A DNA stretch of 7,331 nucleotides from an uncultured Porphyromonadaceae bacterium (GTDB lineage: Bacteria; Bacteroidota; Bacteroidia; Bacteroidales; Muribaculaceae), in assembly GCA_900548705.1 (NCBI GenBank), contig URLF01000105.1, forward strand, positions 1-7,331. The letters run 5' to 3'. The notes beneath the pieces were generated by a model. That model saw only the letters and a list, made by a program, of their open reading frames with translations. It made no database searches and was not told where the DNA came from. The position numbers and the translations under genes are program-made. Shown here piece by piece: positions 7,227 to 7,331 of this stretch; position 1 is the first letter of the stretch; every line of letters starts with the position of its first letter.

Positions 7227-7331
7227 TCAGTCAGTGGTGTGGTTGTCTGCTACGAGCTGTTTGTTCTCACAGCGGAGAACGCGCGCCGGATATTGCTCGA
7301 CGAGCTGCATGTTGTGGGTGGCCATCAAGAC
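7227..7331 (-). CDS. ftsE: FtsE-like ABC transporter ATPase, last 34 codons (5' end outside window)
   Basis: Reading leftwards from the right edge, the frame is open for 34 codons to a TGA at 7227-7229. It begins VLMATHN, the H-loop of an ABC ATPase (its His acts in ATP hydrolysis), and continues with a YPARVLRCEN stretch typical of the C-terminus of FtsE, the ATPase of the FtsEX complex that controls peptidoglycan hydrolysis at the division site. After that comes a short polar tail ending HTTD. The Walker and signature motifs lie outside the window, so another ABC ATPase with a similar end (for example a LolD-like one) cannot be fully excluded. The gap to the lysC ATG is 2 bases (TGACAATG), implying a shared transcript and probable translational coupling. 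Confidence 0.75.
   Translation of the reverse strand, partial: VLMATHNMQLVEQYPARVLRCENKQLVADNHTTD

Noticed and set aside
7225..7331. Lysine riboswitch upstream of lysC
   Set aside because: The stretch is an open ABC ATPase C-terminus ending 2 bases before lysC; no leader space is present.
1..7331. CRISPR array, tRNA, insertion sequence, phage or defence genes
   Set aside because: No direct-repeat/spacer pattern, no cloverleaf, no transposase and no terminal repeats were seen; almost all bases belong to housekeeping genes.

Overview
The window reads as ordinary chromosome of a Bacteroidota bacterium, most likely order Bacteroidales; a gut Muribaculaceae-type genome is my best guess. The grounds are a protein with a type IX secretion (type B / gliding-motility-associated) C-terminal domain, a TTTG/TAnnTTTG-type promoter, little use of Shine-Dalgarno sites, and UvrA and LysC sequences of the Bacteroidetes kind. 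Species cannot be named from this stretch.

The left part is on the + strand. It opens with the end of dtd (D-aminoacyl-tRNA deacylase), truncated by the window edge. A 238-base gap follows. It holds a possible small reading frame of about 41 codons without an ATG (in dtd's frame, just after its stop) and then a good candidate promoter inside an inverted repeat. Next come a 444-residue secreted protein ending in a type B sorting domain and uvrA (excinuclease subunit A, 956 aa). Those two genes overlap by one base (TAATG), so they are probably co-transcribed and translationally coupled.

The right part is on the - strand. Reading leftwards: the last 34 codons of an FtsE-like ABC ATPase, a lysine-type aspartokinase (lysC) after a 2-base gap, and, after 43 bases, aldose 1-epimerase (galM). 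They look like one transcription unit mixing cell division, diaminopimelate/lysine synthesis and sugar metabolism. galM and uvrA converge and overlap by 14 coding bases, leaving no intergenic space for a terminator.

The genes are mostly housekeeping: translation quality control, nucleotide excision repair, aspartate-family amino acid synthesis and hexose anomer conversion. I found no mobile element, CRISPR array, RNA gene or defence system. The points most worth a second look are the ATG-less frame after dtd, the coupling of a surface/secreted protein gene to uvrA, the missing first cysteine pair of UvrA's N-terminal zinc module, and the promoter-centred inverted repeat.
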